Assembly (NCBI RefSeq): GCF_000772535.1
Contig: NZ_JSUM01000003.1
Span: forward strand, 124,001 to 188,000
DNA: 64,000 bases
Direction of reading: 5' to 3'
From: Chelonobacter oris
GTDB lineage: Bacteria > Pseudomonadota > Gammaproteobacteria > Enterobacterales > Pasteurellaceae
The notes beneath the pieces were generated by a model that was given only the letters and a program-made list of their open reading frames with translations, searched no databases and was not told where the DNA came from. Below are positions 28,709 through 39,110 of this stretch, piece after piece; within the stretch, counting starts at the first letter, position 1, and each line of letters opens with the position of its first letter. Made by a program: the position numbers and the translations under genes.

Positions 28709-29671
28709 CTATTGTGTGATTTGCAGGAAGATATAACCGCTGTAAGCGATGTAACTTAGCAGTAAAATCACGCCGGCCCAACGTTTGATATAACCGTTTT
28801 CGCCGCGATAACGGTAGCCGAATATAAACAGAATAGCAGTCAGAAACAGCATGACGGGAACATCACGGGTCATAATTTCATTATCGGCTTGCAGCGGATG
28901 AATCGTGCCGGCCAAGCCGACCACTGCTAAGGTGTTGAACAGGTTCGAGCCGATGATATTGCCCATCGCCAAATCATGCTGGTTTTTACGGGCGGCGGCA
29001 ATTGTTGAAGCCAGTTCGGGTAACGACGTGCCGACGGCGACTACGGTCAAACCGATAATCAGCTCGCTGACACCGAAATGATTGGCTATCGTCACCGCAC
29101 CCCAGACCAACAATTGCGAACTGGCGACCAATAAAACCAAGCCGAGCACTACCAAGGCGATTGCTCTGCCGAGAATGACCGGTTGGCTGTTGCCGTCTTC
29201 TTCTAAATGAAGGGCATTTTTCACTTTTAAACCGTGCCAAATGCTGATTGACATAAACAGGGTAAAAATGACCAGTAATAGGATTCCGTCAACACGACTG
29301 ACATCGCGATCAAACAATAAAATCGCTGAAATCACGCTAACGCCGAATAATAACGGCAACTCTTTTTTGAGAATTGACGGGGTGACCAAAACCGGGCTGA
29401 TGATGGCGGTGACGCCGAGAATCAGGGCGATATTGGCAATATTGGAACCGTAAGCGTTGCCCAGTGCAATTCCGGGATTGCCTTGCACGGCGGAGGTTAC
29501 GGAAACCACAATTTCAGGGGCGGAAGTGCCGAAGCCGATAATCAACATGCCGATCAACAGTTTCGGCATTCCGAAATATTGCGCAGTCTGGCTGGCGCCG
29601 TCGACAAATTTATCGGCGCTCCAGACTAAAACAATCAGACCGGCAATCACCGCGAGGGAGGCGAGTAACAT
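28709..29671 (-). CDS. yrbG: Calcium/sodium antiporter, CaCA family (YrbG-like)
   Basis: Inner-membrane exchanger of 320 residues with two inverted repeats of five helices. Both alpha repeats carry the family motif: GFGTSAPEIVVSV near residue 43 and AVGTSLPELASTI near residue 209, followed by LGNAYGSNIANI and MGNIIGSNLFNT. Start at 29671 with AGGAAA upstream; an in-frame ATG 16 codons earlier lies within the tRNA-Asn terminator region and is unlikely. In E. coli yrbG precedes kdsD; here it stands alone. Confidence 0.92.
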   Translation of the reverse strand: MLLASLAVIAGLIVLVWSADKFVDGASQTAQYFGMPKLLIGMLIIGFGTSAPEIVVSVTSAVQGNPGIALGNAYGSNIANIALILGVTAIISPVLVTPSILKKELPLLFGVSVISAILLFDRDVSRVDGILLLVIFTLFMSISIWHGLKVKNALHLEEDGNSQPVILGRAIALVVLGLVLLVASSQLLVWGAVTIANHFGVSELIIGLTVVAVGTSLPELASTIAAARKNQHDLAMGNIIGSNLFNTLAVVGLAGTIHPLQADNEIMTRDVPVMLFLTAILFIFGYRYRGENGYIKRWAGVILLLSYIAYSGYIFLQITQ

Positions 29672-29700
29672 AGTATTTCCTGAGGGTAGATAAAAATAAA

Positions 29701-29727
29701 GCCCGTAATTGATAAACAATTATGGGC
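29701..29727 (-). terminator. tRNA-Asn terminator
   Basis: GCCCGTAATTG and CAATTATGGGC pair with one G-T wobble across the loop ATAAA; on the minus strand the stem is followed by TTTATTTTTAT. Confidence 0.85.
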
Positions 29728-29795
29728 TAAACTCTATCGGATTACAAAAAGCGTTTACAAAAGGAGACAAATAAAAGCTAACCGACAGAGAAAAC

Positions 29796-29871
29796 TGGCT
29801 CCTCCTGCTGGACTTGAACCAGCGACATACGGATTAACAGTCCGCCGTTCTACCGACTGAACTAAGGAGGA
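29796..29871 (-). tRNA. tRNA-Asn (GTT)
   Basis: 76 bases on the minus strand from TCCTCCTTAG to the encoded CCA. The acceptor stem TCCTCCT / AGGAGGA is intact, the anticodon loop reads ACTGTTAAT (anticodon GTT) and the T loop is GGTTCAAGTCC. Flanked by its own promoter and terminator. Confidence 0.98.
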
Positions 29872-29913
29872 ATTGTTCGTTTCCCGACATCACAATGTCG
29901 AATTGAGGGGCGT

Positions 29914-29942
29914 ATGATAGAGAGATCAAAATGGCTTGTCAA
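29914..29942 (-). promoter_or_regulatory. tRNA-Asn promoter
   Basis: On the minus strand, TTGACA (29942-29937), a 17-base spacer and TATCAT (29919-29914), followed by a GC-rich discriminator CGCCCC typical of stringently controlled stable-RNA promoters. Confidence 0.85.
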
Positions 29943-29985
29943 GGGCTGAAAGTCAAATAATTTGCAGAAAAAAGCGGGGGGTTTT

Positions 29986-30020
29986 CTATCCACACGGGCT
30001 GTGGATAACTTTGTGGATTA
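29986..30020. promoter_or_regulatory. Cluster of three DnaA-box-like sites
   Basis: CTATCCACA (29986-29994), TGTGGATAA (30000-30008, the reverse complement of the perfect box TTATCCACA) and TGTGGATTA (30012-30020). One is perfect and two have one mismatch, within 35 bases. An AT-rich tract follows, containing AATCTAGTCTTTT, which resembles the oriC 13-mer GATCTNTTNTTTT. Confidence 0.6.
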
Positions 30021-30327
30021 GTTTTTGAGTAGTGGGGCGAAATACAGTAAATATGCGACTTGGCGAGATCAGCTTGAAATTTGGCTATAAAATAACATTT
30101 CTTTTTTTATCAATTAGATAAGAAAAATCTAGTCTTTTTTTTATTATTTTTTTTGAAAATTTGAAGCTTGCCCCTTGACAGCGGAAAGACTGTGCAAAAA
30201 GTCGATTTTTGATAATTGTTTTTCGCTAAAAAAATACTCAAGTGCGCTAATATATCACTGAAATAGGCAACACCGTTCAATTGCCGGTAAGTCTTCACAG
30301 GTCATATGAAAATTTCGGATGGAAATA

Positions 30328-30336
30328 TGCTAAAAT
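30328..30336 (+). promoter_or_regulatory. Extended -10 promoter of uvrB
   Basis: TGCTAAAAT, an extended -10 element, 29 bases upstream of the uvrB start. No convincing -35 box and no canonical CTGT-N8-ACAG LexA box is seen. Confidence 0.45.
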
Positions 30337-30364
30337 GGCACTCAATTTTTTCAACCCACAGTGA

Positions 30365-32410
30365 ATGACTATGCCAAAAGCCAACGCGAAATTGAATGTC
30401 AAGCCGTTCAAACTGCATTCCGATTTTAAGCCCTCCGGTGATCAGCCGCAGGCGATTGCCAAACTGATTGACGGTTTAGAGGACGGTTTGGCGCACCAAA
30501 CCCTGCTCGGCGTTACCGGTTCAGGCAAAACCTTTACCATTGCCAATGTTATCGCAACCCTGAATCGACCGGCAATGTTGTTGGCGCCGAACAAGACGCT
30601 GGCGGCGCAGCTGTATGCGGAAATGAAGGCTTTCTTCCCGGAAAATGCGGTAGAATATTTCGTCTCCTACTATGACTATTACCAACCGGAAGCTTATGTG
30701 CCGGCAAGTGATACTTTTATTGAAAAAGATGCTTCGATTAACGATCAAATCGAACAAATGCGTTTGTCGGCGACCAAATCGTTTCTGGAACGGCGGGATA
30801 CCATTGTCGTGGCGTCGGTGTCGGCGATCTACGGTTTGGGCGATCCGGATTCCTATCTCAAAATGATGCTGCACCTGCAAACCTGGACAATTATCGACCA
30901 ACGCCAAATTTTATCCAAATTGGCGGAGCTGCAATATACCCGTAATGATCAGGCGTTTCAGCGCGGCACGTTTCGGGTGCGTGGCGAGATCATCGATATT
31001 TTCCCGGCGGAATCTGATGATGTGGCGTTGCGTGTCGAGCTGTTTGACGAAGAGGTCGAACGTTTGAGCCTGTTTGATCCGCTGACCGGACATAATTTCG
31101 GTGCGGTTCCCCGTTATACCGTTTATCCGAAAACCCACTATGTAACACCGCGTGAACGAGTGCTGGAAGCGATTGAACAGATTAAACTGGAATTGGCGGA
31201 ACGGCGCCAATATTTATTGGATAACAATAAATTATTGGAAGAACAACGAATTACGCAACGTACTCAGTTTGATATTGAGATGATGAATGAATTGGGCTAT
31301 TGTTCGGGCATTGAAAACTACTCGCGTTATCTGTCGGGAAGAGGAGAGGGCGAACCGCCGCCGACCCTGTTCGATTATATTCCGAGTGACGGTTTGCTGA
31401 TTATCGATGAATCTCATGTTACCGTGCCGCAAATCGGCGGTATGTACCGTGGTGACCGTTCACGTAAGGAAACACTGGTGGAATACGGTTTCCGTCTGCC
31501 GTCGGCGCTGGATAACCGCCCGTTGCGTTTTGAAGAGTTTGAGTGCTTGGCGCCGCAGACGATTTACGTTTCCGCCACACCGGGGCCGTATGAACTGGAG
31601 AAATCCGGCGGAGAGTTGATTGATCAAGTCGTGCGCCCGACCGGTTTGCTCGATCCGATTCTGGAAGTGCGGCCGGTTGCAACCCAAGTCGATGATTTAT
31701 TGTCGGAAATCCGATTTCGCAGCGATAAACACGAACGGGTGTTAGTGACCACGTTGACCAAACGCATGGCGGAGGATTTGACCGATTATCTGGAAGAGCA
31801 CGGTGTTCGAGTGCGCTATTTGCATTCGGATATCGATACCGTTGAACGAGTGGAAATTATCCGCGATCTGCGGTTGGGCGAATTTGACGTATTGGTCGGG
31901 ATTAACCTGTTGCGTGAAGGGTTGGACATTCCTGAGGTTTCGCTGGTGGCGATTTTAGACGCCGATAAAGAAGGCTTCTTGCGTTCCGAGCGCTCGCTGA
32001 TTCAGACTATCGGACGGGCGGCGCGAAATCTCAACGGCAAAGCGATTTTGTATGCCGATCGGATAACCAATTCTATGGAAAAAGCCATCGGCGAAACCAA
32101 TCGTCGCCGTGAGAAACAGATAGCGTATAATGAGCAATATGGCATTGTGCCGCAAGCGCTCAACAAAAAAGTCGGCGAATTGCTTGATATCGGTCAAGGT
32201 TCGGGCAATAAAGGCCGCGGCAAGCAGAAAATGCAAAAAGTCGCCGAGCCAAGTGCGGTTTACCAACCGAAAAACGCCAAAGAATTCGAACAACAGGTTA
32301 AAAAGTTGGAACAGCAAATGTATCAACATGCACAGAATCTGGAGTTCGAACAGGCGGCCGCCGTGCGTGACGAATTACACAAGTTGCGAGAGCGGTTTAT
32401 TTTAGAATAA
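30365..32410 (+). CDS. uvrB: UvrABC excinuclease subunit B
   Basis: Damage-verification helicase of nucleotide excision repair. 681 residues: Walker A GVTGSGKT (about residue 48), the beta-hairpin region [12 protein letters not shown] (about 102), [18 protein letters not shown], helicase motifs [16 protein letters not shown] and QTIGRAARN, and a C-terminal UvrC-interacting UVR domain (about 640-675). Two ATGs (30365 and 30371) are possible starts with no ribosome-binding site to decide; the first is used. Confidence 0.97.
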   Translation: MTMPKANAKLNVKPFKLHSDFKPSGDQPQAIAKLIDGLEDGLAHQTLLGVTGSGKTFTIANVIATLNRPAMLLAPNKTLAAQLYAEMKAFFPENAVEYFVSYYDYYQPEAYVPASDTFIEKDASINDQIEQMRLSATKSFLERRDTIVVASVSAIYGLGDPDSYLKMMLHLQTWTIIDQRQILSKLAELQYTRNDQAFQRGTFRVRGEIIDIFPAESDDVALRVELFDEEVERLSLFDPLTGHNFGAVPRYTVYPKTHYVTPRERVLEAIEQIKLELAERRQYLLDNNKLLEEQRITQRTQFDIEMMNELGYCSGIENYSRYLSGRGEGEPPPTLFDYIPSDGLLIIDESHVTVPQIGGMYRGDRSRKETLVEYGFRLPSALDNRPLRFEEFECLAPQTIYVSATPGPYELEKSGGELIDQVVRPTGLLDPILEVRPVATQVDDLLSEIRFRSDKHERVLVTTLTKRMAEDLTDYLEEHGVRVRYLHSDIDTVERVEIIRDLRLGEFDVLVGINLLREGLDIPEVSLVAILDADKEGFLRSERSLIQTIGRAARNLNGKAILYADRITNSMEKAIGETNRRREKQIAYNEQYGIVPQALNKKVGELLDIGQGSGNKGRGKQKMQKVAEPSAVYQPKNAKEFEQQVKKLEQQMYQHAQNLEFEQAAAVRDELHKLRERFILE

Positions 32411-32467
32411 ACCAAACGGATCGGAAGAGCGAATCCGGTTGACCTGTTAATCAATTCAGATATAAAA

Positions 32468-35400
32468 ATGCAAAAAAACAAAAATAGTAAATCGCGCATT
32501 AAGCGGCGACAGCAACCTCTAAACGATGCTCAAAAAGCGTTATTGGCACAGTTGGACGATGTCATGTTCATTGATAAACGGCGTTTGGCAGCGCGAATTT
32601 ACGGCATTGCCAATCTCAACAATGAACAGGCGCAAAGTGCGGTAGCCACGGAGATTGAACAGGCGATTGCCGCCGCTAAACAACGGCTGGTAACGCGTCG
32701 GACCGCACTTTCGATCGATTTTGCTGAAAATCTGCCGGTCAGCCGGCGCAAAGCTGAAATTCTGAAAACCATTGCTGCACATCAGGTGGTGGTGATTGCC
32801 GGTGAAACCGGCTCGGGCAAAACCACTCAGCTGCCGAAAATGTGTCTGGAACTGGGGCTCGGCACAAAAGGCATGATCGGCCATACTCAGCCGCGGCGGA
32901 TTGCCGCGCGCTCGGTGGCGGCACGGATTGCCGAAGAGCTGAAAACCGAATTGGGCGATCTGGTCGGTTATAAAGTGCGGTTTAGCGATCACGTCGGCGA
33001 CAACAGCCGAATCAAATTGATGACCGATGGGATTTTACTGGCGGAAATTCAGACCGATCGCTATTTGAATCAATATGATACATTGATCATTGACGAAGCT
33101 CACGAACGCAGTCTGAATAATGATTTTATTCTCGGCTATCTAAAACAGCTATTGCCGAAACGGCCGGATCTGAAGCTGATTATCACCTCGGCAACCATTG
33201 ACGTAGAACGTTTTTCCAAACACTTCGACAATGCACCGATTATCGAAGTCTCGGGGCGAACTTATCCGGTGGAAGTGCGGTATCGGCCGCCGGCGGAAGA
33301 GGCGGATCAAGATCAGATTCAGGGCATTCTCAAGGCGGTGGACGAGCTGCAAGCGGAAGGGCGCGGCGATATTCTGATTTTTCTCAGTGGTGAACGGGAA
33401 ATCCGTGATACGGCCGATGCACTGCAAAAACAGCCGTTGCGTCATACCGAAATTCTACCGTTATACGCGCGCCTCTCGGCACAAGAGCAGAACCGAATTT
33501 TTCAGCCGAGCGGCTTGAATCGAATCGTGTTGGCGACCAATGTGGCGGAAACCTCGCTTACCGTGCCGGGGATTAAATATGTGATCGACCCGGGCACGGC
33601 ACGGATTTCCCGTTACAGCTATCGAACCAAAGTGCAGCGTTTACCGATCGAAGCGATTTCGCAGGCGTCCGCCAATCAGCGTAAAGGACGGTGCGGACGG
33701 GTTTCCGAAGGGATTTGCATTCGATTGTACTCGGAGGAGGATTTCAATGCACGTCCCGAATTCACCGATCCGGAAATTCTACGTACCAATTTGGCATCGG
33801 TTATTTTGCAAATGACCGCACTTGGGCTGGACGAGATTGAATCGTTTCCGTTTGTCGATGCGCCGGATCGCCGCTATATTCAGGACGGACTTAAATTACT
33901 GCAAGAGTTACAGGCGTTTACCCTGATCAAAAATAAAAAAGGCGAACAGCGCAAACTTACCGCCGAAGGGCGTCAGCTGGCGGCTTTACCGGTTGATCCC
34001 CGCTTGGCGAAAATGGTGCTGAGTGCGGCAAAATTCGGTTGTTTGCGTGAAGTGATGATTATTGTGGCGGCGTTGTCGATTCAGGATCCGCGCGAACGTC
34101 CGCAGGAAAAACAGCAGGCGGCGGATGAAAAACATCGCCGCTTTGCCGATGAACAGTCGGATTTTCTGGCGTTTATCAATTTGTGGAACTATGTACAGCA
34201 ACAGCAAAAAGCGTTGAGCAATAATCAATTCCGCCGTTTATGCAAAACCGACTGTTTGAACTATTTGCGGATTCGTGAGTGGCAGGATATTTACCATCAA
34301 TTACGTTTGAGCGTGCGTGAAATGGGGTTGCATATCAATTCGCAGCCTGCCGATTATGTCTCGATTCATCGTGCGCTGCTGACCGGCTTGTTGTCGCATA
34401 TCGGCTTGAAAGAGGCGGAAAAACAGCAATATTTGGGCGCACGCAATACACATTTTTCGGTGTTCCCGAATTCTGTGCTGTTCAAGAAAAATCCGAAGTG
34501 GGTGATCGCCGCCGAATTAGTGGAAACGTCGAAGCTATGGGGGCGAATGCTGGCGAAGATCGAGCCGGAATGGATCGAACCGTTGGCAACCCATTTAACC
34601 AAATCCAGCTATGCCGAACCACACTGGGAAAAATCCAAAGGTGCGGTAATCGCCAGTGAAAAAGTGGTGCTGTACGGCATTCCGATTGTTGCGGCACGTC
34701 CGATTAATTACGGTAATATCGCACCGCAAGAGAGTCGGGAAATCTTTATTCAAGCCGCATTGGTGGAGGGAAACTGGAATACGAAGCACAAGTTTTTCCA
34801 TCAAAATCTGAAACTGATTCGGGAAATTGAAGAGCTGGAACATAAAAGCCGCCGCCGTGATATTTTGGTGGACGAACGCCAACTGTACGAATTTTACGAT
34901 CAACGTGTCGGGCAAGAGGTGGTATCACAGCGCCATTTCGACACTTGGTGGAAAACGGCGCAACAGCAAAATCCCGATCTGCTGAATTTTGAAAAGTCGT
35001 TTTTGACCAATGACGAGGCGCAAAAAGTCAGTCGGCTGGATTTCCCGAACTTTTGGCAGCAAGGTAACCTCAAGTTGAAACTCAGCTATCAGTTTGAGCC
35101 GGGCAGCGAGGCGGACGGCGTGACGGCACATATTCCGCTGGCATTACTGAACCAAATCGAACCGCAAGGTTTCGATTGGCAAATTCCGGGGTTGCGGCGC
35201 GAGCTGATTATTTCATTGATTAAATCGTTACCGAAAGCCGTGCGGCGTAATTTTGTGCCGGCACCGAATTATGCCGATGCCTTCCTCGGCAAGGCTGAAC
35301 CGTTGGCAAAACCGCTCTTGGAGAGTCTGCAATATGAATTGCGGCGGATGACGGGGGTGGCGGTCGATCCCGACTTGTGGAACCTTGCACAGCTTGAACC

Positions 35401-36406
35401 GCACTTGAAGATGACATTTCGGGTGATTGACGACAACGGGCGTAAGCTGAAAGAGAGTACTGATTTGGATCGGTTAAAATTCGAGCTGAAAGATCAGGTG
35501 CAGCAGAGTTTGTCGGCGGTTGCGGACGACGGCATCGAACAGAGCGGAATTCATATCTGGAATTTTGATACGCTACCGCACTTTTACCAGCAGAAAAAAC
35601 GGGGTTACAGTGTTAAAGCTTATCCTGCTTTGGTTGATGAACGTGATTCGGTCGGAATCAAGCTGTTTGAAACCGAATTTGAGCAACGGCGGGCTATGCG
35701 GCAAGGCTTACGGCGGTTATTATTGCTGAATGTGCCGTCGCCGATTAAATATCTGCATGAAAAATTGCCGAATAAATCGAAACTGGGTTTGTATTTCACC
35801 CCGTTCGGGCGGGTGTTGGATTTAATTGACGATTGTATCGCCTGTGCGGTGGATAAACTGATCGACGATTTCGGCGGCGTGGTTTGGGAAGAAGCGGCAT
35901 TTCAGCGCTTGCGAGATTATGTTCGGGAACACCTGAATGACATGACGGTGGAGATTGCCAAGCAGACCGAACAGATTTTAACCCTGATTTTTGCCCTGAA
36001 TAAGCGCTTGAAGGGAAAAATGGATTTTACCATGGCGTTTGCCCTGTCGGATATCAAAGCGCAAACGGCAAATTTGGTGTATCCGGGTTTTGTACAGCAC
36101 AGCGGCTACCGCCGTTTGCCCGATTTGCAGCGTTATTTGCAGGCGATTGATAAGCGGCTGGATAAACTGGCACAAGACGTTAATCGTGATCGTGCCAATA
36201 TGCTGCGGGTGGAGCATGTCAATGAAGCCTATCGGCAATTATTGGCAAAATTACCGAAATCCCAGCCGATAAGTGATGAAATTTTGGAAATCCGTTATAT
36301 GATTGAAGAACTTCGTGTCAGCCTGTTTGCGCAGCAGCTCGGCACGGCATACCCGATTTCGGATAAACGGATTTTGTCGGCGATTCAACGTGCAAATAAC
36401 GAATAA
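32468..36406 (+). CDS. hrpA: ATP-dependent RNA helicase HrpA
   Basis: DEAH-box RNA helicase of 1312 residues, the E. coli length. Motif I GETGSGKTTQLP (about residue 115), motif II DEAH (about 212), motif III SAT, QRKGRCGR as motif VI, then HA2 and OB-fold domains and the long C-terminal region (DUF3418) typical of HrpA. E. coli HrpA acts on mRNA and has been linked to rescue of stalled ribosomes. A single gene, 57 bases after uvrB. Confidence 0.95.
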   Translation: MQKNKNSKSRIKRRQQPLNDAQKALLAQLDDVMFIDKRRLAARIYGIANLNNEQAQSAVATEIEQAIAAAKQRLVTRRTALSIDFAENLPVSRRKAEILKTIAAHQVVVIAGETGSGKTTQLPKMCLELGLGTKGMIGHTQPRRIAARSVAARIAEELKTELGDLVGYKVRFSDHVGDNSRIKLMTDGILLAEIQTDRYLNQYDTLIIDEAHERSLNNDFILGYLKQLLPKRPDLKLIITSATIDVERFSKHFDNAPIIEVSGRTYPVEVRYRPPAEEADQDQIQGILKAVDELQAEGRGDILIFLSGEREIRDTADALQKQPLRHTEILPLYARLSAQEQNRIFQPSGLNRIVLATNVAETSLTVPGIKYVIDPGTARISRYSYRTKVQRLPIEAISQASANQRKGRCGRVSEGICIRLYSEEDFNARPEFTDPEILRTNLASVILQMTALGLDEIESFPFVDAPDRRYIQDGLKLLQELQAFTLIKNKKGEQRKLTAEGRQLAALPVDPRLAKMVLSAAKFGCLREVMIIVAALSIQDPRERPQEKQQAADEKHRRFADEQSDFLAFINLWNYVQQQQKALSNNQFRRLCKTDCLNYLRIREWQDIYHQLRLSVREMGLHINSQPADYVSIHRALLTGLLSHIGLKEAEKQQYLGARNTHFSVFPNSVLFKKNPKWVIAAELVETSKLWGRMLAKIEPEWIEPLATHLTKSSYAEPHWEKSKGAVIASEKVVLYGIPIVAARPINYGNIAPQESREIFIQAALVEGNWNTKHKFFHQNLKLIREIEELEHKSRRRDILVDERQLYEFYDQRVGQEVVSQRHFDTWWKTAQQQNPDLLNFEKSFLTNDEAQKVSRLDFPNFWQQGNLKLKLSYQFEPGSEADGVTAHIPLALLNQIEPQGFDWQIPGLRRELIISLIKSLPKAVRRNFVPAPNYADAFLGKAEPLAKPLLESLQYELRRMTGVAVDPDLWNLAQLEPHLKMTFRVIDDNGRKLKESTDLDRLKFELKDQVQQSLSAVADDGIEQSGIHIWNFDTLPHFYQQKKRGYSVKAYPALVDERDSVGIKLFETEFEQRRAMRQGLRRLLLLNVPSPIKYLHEKLPNKSKLGLYFTPFGRVLDLIDDCIACAVDKLIDDFGGVVWEEAAFQRLRDYVREHLNDMTVEIAKQTEQILTLIFALNKRLKGKMDFTMAFALSDIKAQTANLVYPGFVQHSGYRRLPDLQRYLQAIDKRLDKLAQDVNRDRANMLRVEHVNEAYRQLLAKLPKSQPISDEILEIRYMIEELRVSLFAQQLGTAYPISDKRILSAIQRANNE

Positions 36407-36429
36407 CAATATTGTAGCAGGAGAAGCTT

Positions 36430-36897
36430 ATGCATTGCCCTTTTTGTTCTGCGGAAGACACTAAAGTGATTGATTCGCGCTTGGTGGCGGACGGCTATCA
36501 AGTGCGCCGCCGCCGTGAATGTTCGCAATGCCGTGAACGTTTTACGACCTTTGAAACCGCCGAGCTGGTGACGCCGAAAATTATCAAAAGTAATGATAAC
36601 CGTGTGCCGTTTGACGAGAAAAAATTACGTGCCGGCATGATGCGGGCTTTGGAAAAACGTCCGGTCAGTGCGGATGATGTTGAAAAATCCGTCAACCATA
36701 TCATTCATCAACTGCAAGCGACCGGCGAGCGTGAAGTGCCGAGCAAACTGGTCGGAACGCTGGTGATGGATGAATTGAAAAAGCTGGATAAAGTGGCTTA
36801 TATCCGTTTTGCATCGGTTTACCTGAGTTTTGACGATATTAAGCAATTCGATGATGAAATTGCGAAATTAACCAACGAAACCGTTATTAAGGATTAA
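36430..36897 (+). CDS. nrdR: Transcriptional repressor NrdR
   Basis: ATP/dATP-sensing repressor of ribonucleotide reductase operons. 155 residues with a zinc ribbon of four cysteines (CPFC at residues 3-6, CSQC at 31-34), a basic stretch between them, and an ATP-cone domain (about 49-139, [17 protein letters not shown]). A GCAGGAG ribosome-binding site. First gene of nrdR-ribD-degS, an order also known in Haemophilus. Confidence 0.97.
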   Translation: MHCPFCSAEDTKVIDSRLVADGYQVRRRRECSQCRERFTTFETAELVTPKIIKSNDNRVPFDEKKLRAGMMRALEKRPVSADDVEKSVNHIIHQLQATGEREVPSKLVGTLVMDELKKLDKVAYIRFASVYLSFDDIKQFDDEIAKLTNETVIKD

Positions 36898-36899
36898 AT

Positions 36900-38048
36900 A
36901 TGGGCAATTTTTCAATTCAAGATCAACAGTTTATGCAGCGTGCTCTCAATTTGGCGGCATTGGGGCGCTGGACAACTACGCCGAATCCGATGGTGGGCTG
37001 TGTGATTGTTAAAAACGGCGAGGTTATCGGCGAAGGCTACCATCAACAAGCCGGTGAAGGTCACGCCGAAGTCAGAGCATTTGCCGCTTGCACACAAAGT
37101 GCGGTCGGGGCGACTTTGTATGTTACGCTTGAGCCTTGCTCACATTACGGAAGAACGCCGCCCTGCGCCCTGAAAATTATTGAAAACGGGATAAAAAAAG
37201 TCGTGATTGCCATGTGCGATCCGAATCCGCTGGTGTCAGGAAAGGGAATCGACATCTTGCAGCAGGCCGGTATTGAGGTTGTTGTCGGCTTGATGGAACA
37301 GGAGGCAGAAGCGCTGAATCAAGGTTTCTTGAAGCGAATGCGGACAGGCCGTCCGTTTGTCCGGCTGAAAATGGCGATGACGATTGACGGTAAAACGGCT
37401 ACCGCCTCCGGCGAAAGCAAATGGATCACCGGCGAAGCGGCACGTGCCGATGTGCAGAGCTTGCGGGCGCAAGCGAGTGCGATTTTGTCCGCCAGCGGCA
37501 CGGTATTGGTGGATGATCCGTTATTGAATGTCCGTTGGCAGCAGCTGCCGCCGGAAGTACGGCAACATTATGCCGAACAGACTCTGCGCCAGCCGGTGCG
37601 AGTGCTTATGGATTCTAACCACCGCATTCGCCCTTATCACAAATTATTCGGAGTGCAAAGTGCGGTCTGGCTGGTCGGCGGTGAGAAAAAGCCGCGCGAT
37701 ATGTCGCCGTTCCCGGATTTTGTTGAAGCGATTTATCTGACTTCGCAGCAGAGCCAGTTGGCGGCATTAATGGACGAACTGGGTAAGCGGCAAATCAATA
37801 CGTTATGGATTGAGGCCGGTGCGAATCTTGCCGGTTCCTTGATTAGTGCGGGTTTGGTCGATGAGTTGATCGTCTATATTGCCCCGAAACTGCTCGGTGA
37901 TCAGGCGAGAGGATTATGTCATATGCCGGATTTACATGCTTTGGCGGATGCGCCGCAGTGGACGTTAATCAGCGCTGAAAAAATCGGTGAAGATTTTAAA
38001 ATGATTTACCACCCTAAAGCACGGCATAATTCGGAGGCGGCATGTTAA
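36900..38048 (+). CDS. ribD: Bifunctional riboflavin biosynthesis deaminase/reductase
   Basis: Performs the second and third steps of riboflavin synthesis. 382 residues: an N-terminal CMP/dCMP-type deaminase domain with zinc ligands in GHAEVRAF and PCSHYGRTPPC (residues about 50-90), and a C-terminal dihydrofolate-reductase-like domain with KMAMTIDGKTATASGESKWIT. Starts 3 bases after the nrdR stop and overlaps degS by 7 bases. No FMN riboswitch is seen upstream. Confidence 0.96.
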   Translation: MGNFSIQDQQFMQRALNLAALGRWTTTPNPMVGCVIVKNGEVIGEGYHQQAGEGHAEVRAFAACTQSAVGATLYVTLEPCSHYGRTPPCALKIIENGIKKVVIAMCDPNPLVSGKGIDILQQAGIEVVVGLMEQEAEALNQGFLKRMRTGRPFVRLKMAMTIDGKTATASGESKWITGEAARADVQSLRAQASAILSASGTVLVDDPLLNVRWQQLPPEVRQHYAEQTLRQPVRVLMDSNHRIRPYHKLFGVQSAVWLVGGEKKPRDMSPFPDFVEAIYLTSQQSQLAALMDELGKRQINTLWIEAGANLAGSLISAGLVDELIVYIAPKLLGDQARGLCHMPDLHALADAPQWTLISAEKIGEDFKMIYHPKARHNSEAAC

Positions 38049-39100
38049 AAAGATTGGTGCAATCGGTTGTAATCGGTTTGTGTGCGGCGGCGGTTGTATT
38101 GGCAATGATGCCGCTTTGGCAGGGAAAAAGCAGTTGGTTTGCCAAAACGGATACATTGCAGATTGTTTCTTATGCAAGTGCGGTGCGCATTGCTGCGCCG
38201 GCGGTGGTGAACGTATACAATCAGTCATTGCAGACGGACGGTAATCCTGCCGACAGCGATCAATTGCGGGTTAATAATCTCGGTTCCGGGGTCATTATGC
38301 GGGCTGACGGTTATATTCTGACCAATCGTCATGTGATTAACAATGCGGATCAAATCGTGGTAGCGTTGCAAAGCGGGCAGATTTACCAAGCCGCATTGAT
38401 CGGCTCAGACAGTTTGACCGATTTGGCGGTATTGAAGATTCAGGCTGAAAATTTGCCGACGATTCCGCAAAATAAAAATCGTCGGGTTTATGTCGGAGAT
38501 GTCGCATTGGCAATCGGCAATCCTTACAATTTGGGACAAAGTGTCAGCCAAGGCATTATCAGTGCCACCGGTCGCAGCGCTTTAGGGGAAATCGGGCGAC
38601 AAAATTTCATTCAGACCGATGCCTCGATTAACCGTGGAAATTCGGGCGGTGCGCTGATCAATACTGCCGGCGAGCTGGTCGGAATCAACACCCTGAGTCT
38701 CGGCAAAGACAGCGCCGAAATTGCAGAGGGCTTGAGTTTTGCCATTCCGATCGACATTGCCAACGATATCTTGAAAAAAATCATTCAGGATGGGCGAGTG
38801 ATTCGCGGATTTTTCGGGGTGGAAAGCCAGATTTTTTATAACAACGAGGAACAGTTGGGAATAGAGCAACGCGGGGTTTTAGTGACCGCAGTCGCTTCCA
38901 ATGGTCCGGCGGCGCGCGCTGGCATCAAAGAGGGCGATCTGATTGTGCGTTTCAACGGACAGGCGGTAAATTCGCCGACAGAGCTGCTGCAAATTATTTC
39001 CGATACCCGTCCCGGCACACTGGTTGAGGTGCAAGTGGAACGCTTGGGGCAGTTACTGAACGTTCCGGTCACTATTGCGGAATACCCGCAACAAAATTAG
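38042..39100 (+). CDS. degS: Periplasmic serine protease DegS-like (HtrA family)
   Basis: Membrane-anchored trypsin-like protease; in E. coli it cleaves RseA to release sigma-E on envelope stress. 352 residues: an N-terminal anchor helix (about 5-24), a protease domain with His in TNRHVINN, Asp in SLTDLAVL and Ser in NRGNSGGAL, and a single C-terminal PDZ domain (about 255-345). One PDZ domain and an uncleaved anchor favour DegS over DegP/DegQ. It overlaps the end of ribD. Confidence 0.93.
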   Translation: MLKRLVQSVVIGLCAAAVVLAMMPLWQGKSSWFAKTDTLQIVSYASAVRIAAPAVVNVYNQSLQTDGNPADSDQLRVNNLGSGVIMRADGYILTNRHVINNADQIVVALQSGQIYQAALIGSDSLTDLAVLKIQAENLPTIPQNKNRRVYVGDVALAIGNPYNLGQSVSQGIISATGRSALGEIGRQNFIQTDASINRGNSGGALINTAGELVGINTLSLGKDSAEIAEGLSFAIPIDIANDILKKIIQDGRVIRGFFGVESQIFYNNEEQLGIEQRGVLVTAVASNGPAARAGIKEGDLIVRFNGQAVNSPTELLQIISDTRPGTLVEVQVERLGQLLNVPVTIAEYPQQN

Positions 39101-39110
39101 CCGTTATCAG

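Larger units (their letters stand above)
29872..30364. other. 493-base gap between tRNA-Asn and uvrB
   Basis: Contains the tRNA-Asn promoter, a cluster of three DnaA-box-like 9-mers (29986-30020), a very AT-rich tract (about 30085-30165, with T-runs of 8 or more) and the uvrB promoter. A minus-strand frame of 62 codons exists at 30110-30298, but it is AT-driven, lacks a ribosome-binding site and is not called. Confidence 0.7.

Noticed and set aside
29986..30165. Chromosomal replication origin
   Set aside because: Only three DnaA boxes, none of the usual neighbours (mnmG, dnaA, rnpA), and genes on the left side are mostly on the plus strand, against the expected bias. Kept only as a DnaA-binding candidate.
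30110..30298. Minus-strand 62-codon frame between tRNA-Asn and uvrB
   Set aside because: Its codons are driven by T-runs, it has no ribosome-binding site, and it resembles nothing.
36300..36430. FMN riboswitch for ribD
   Set aside because: No RFN-type conserved blocks precede nrdR or ribD.
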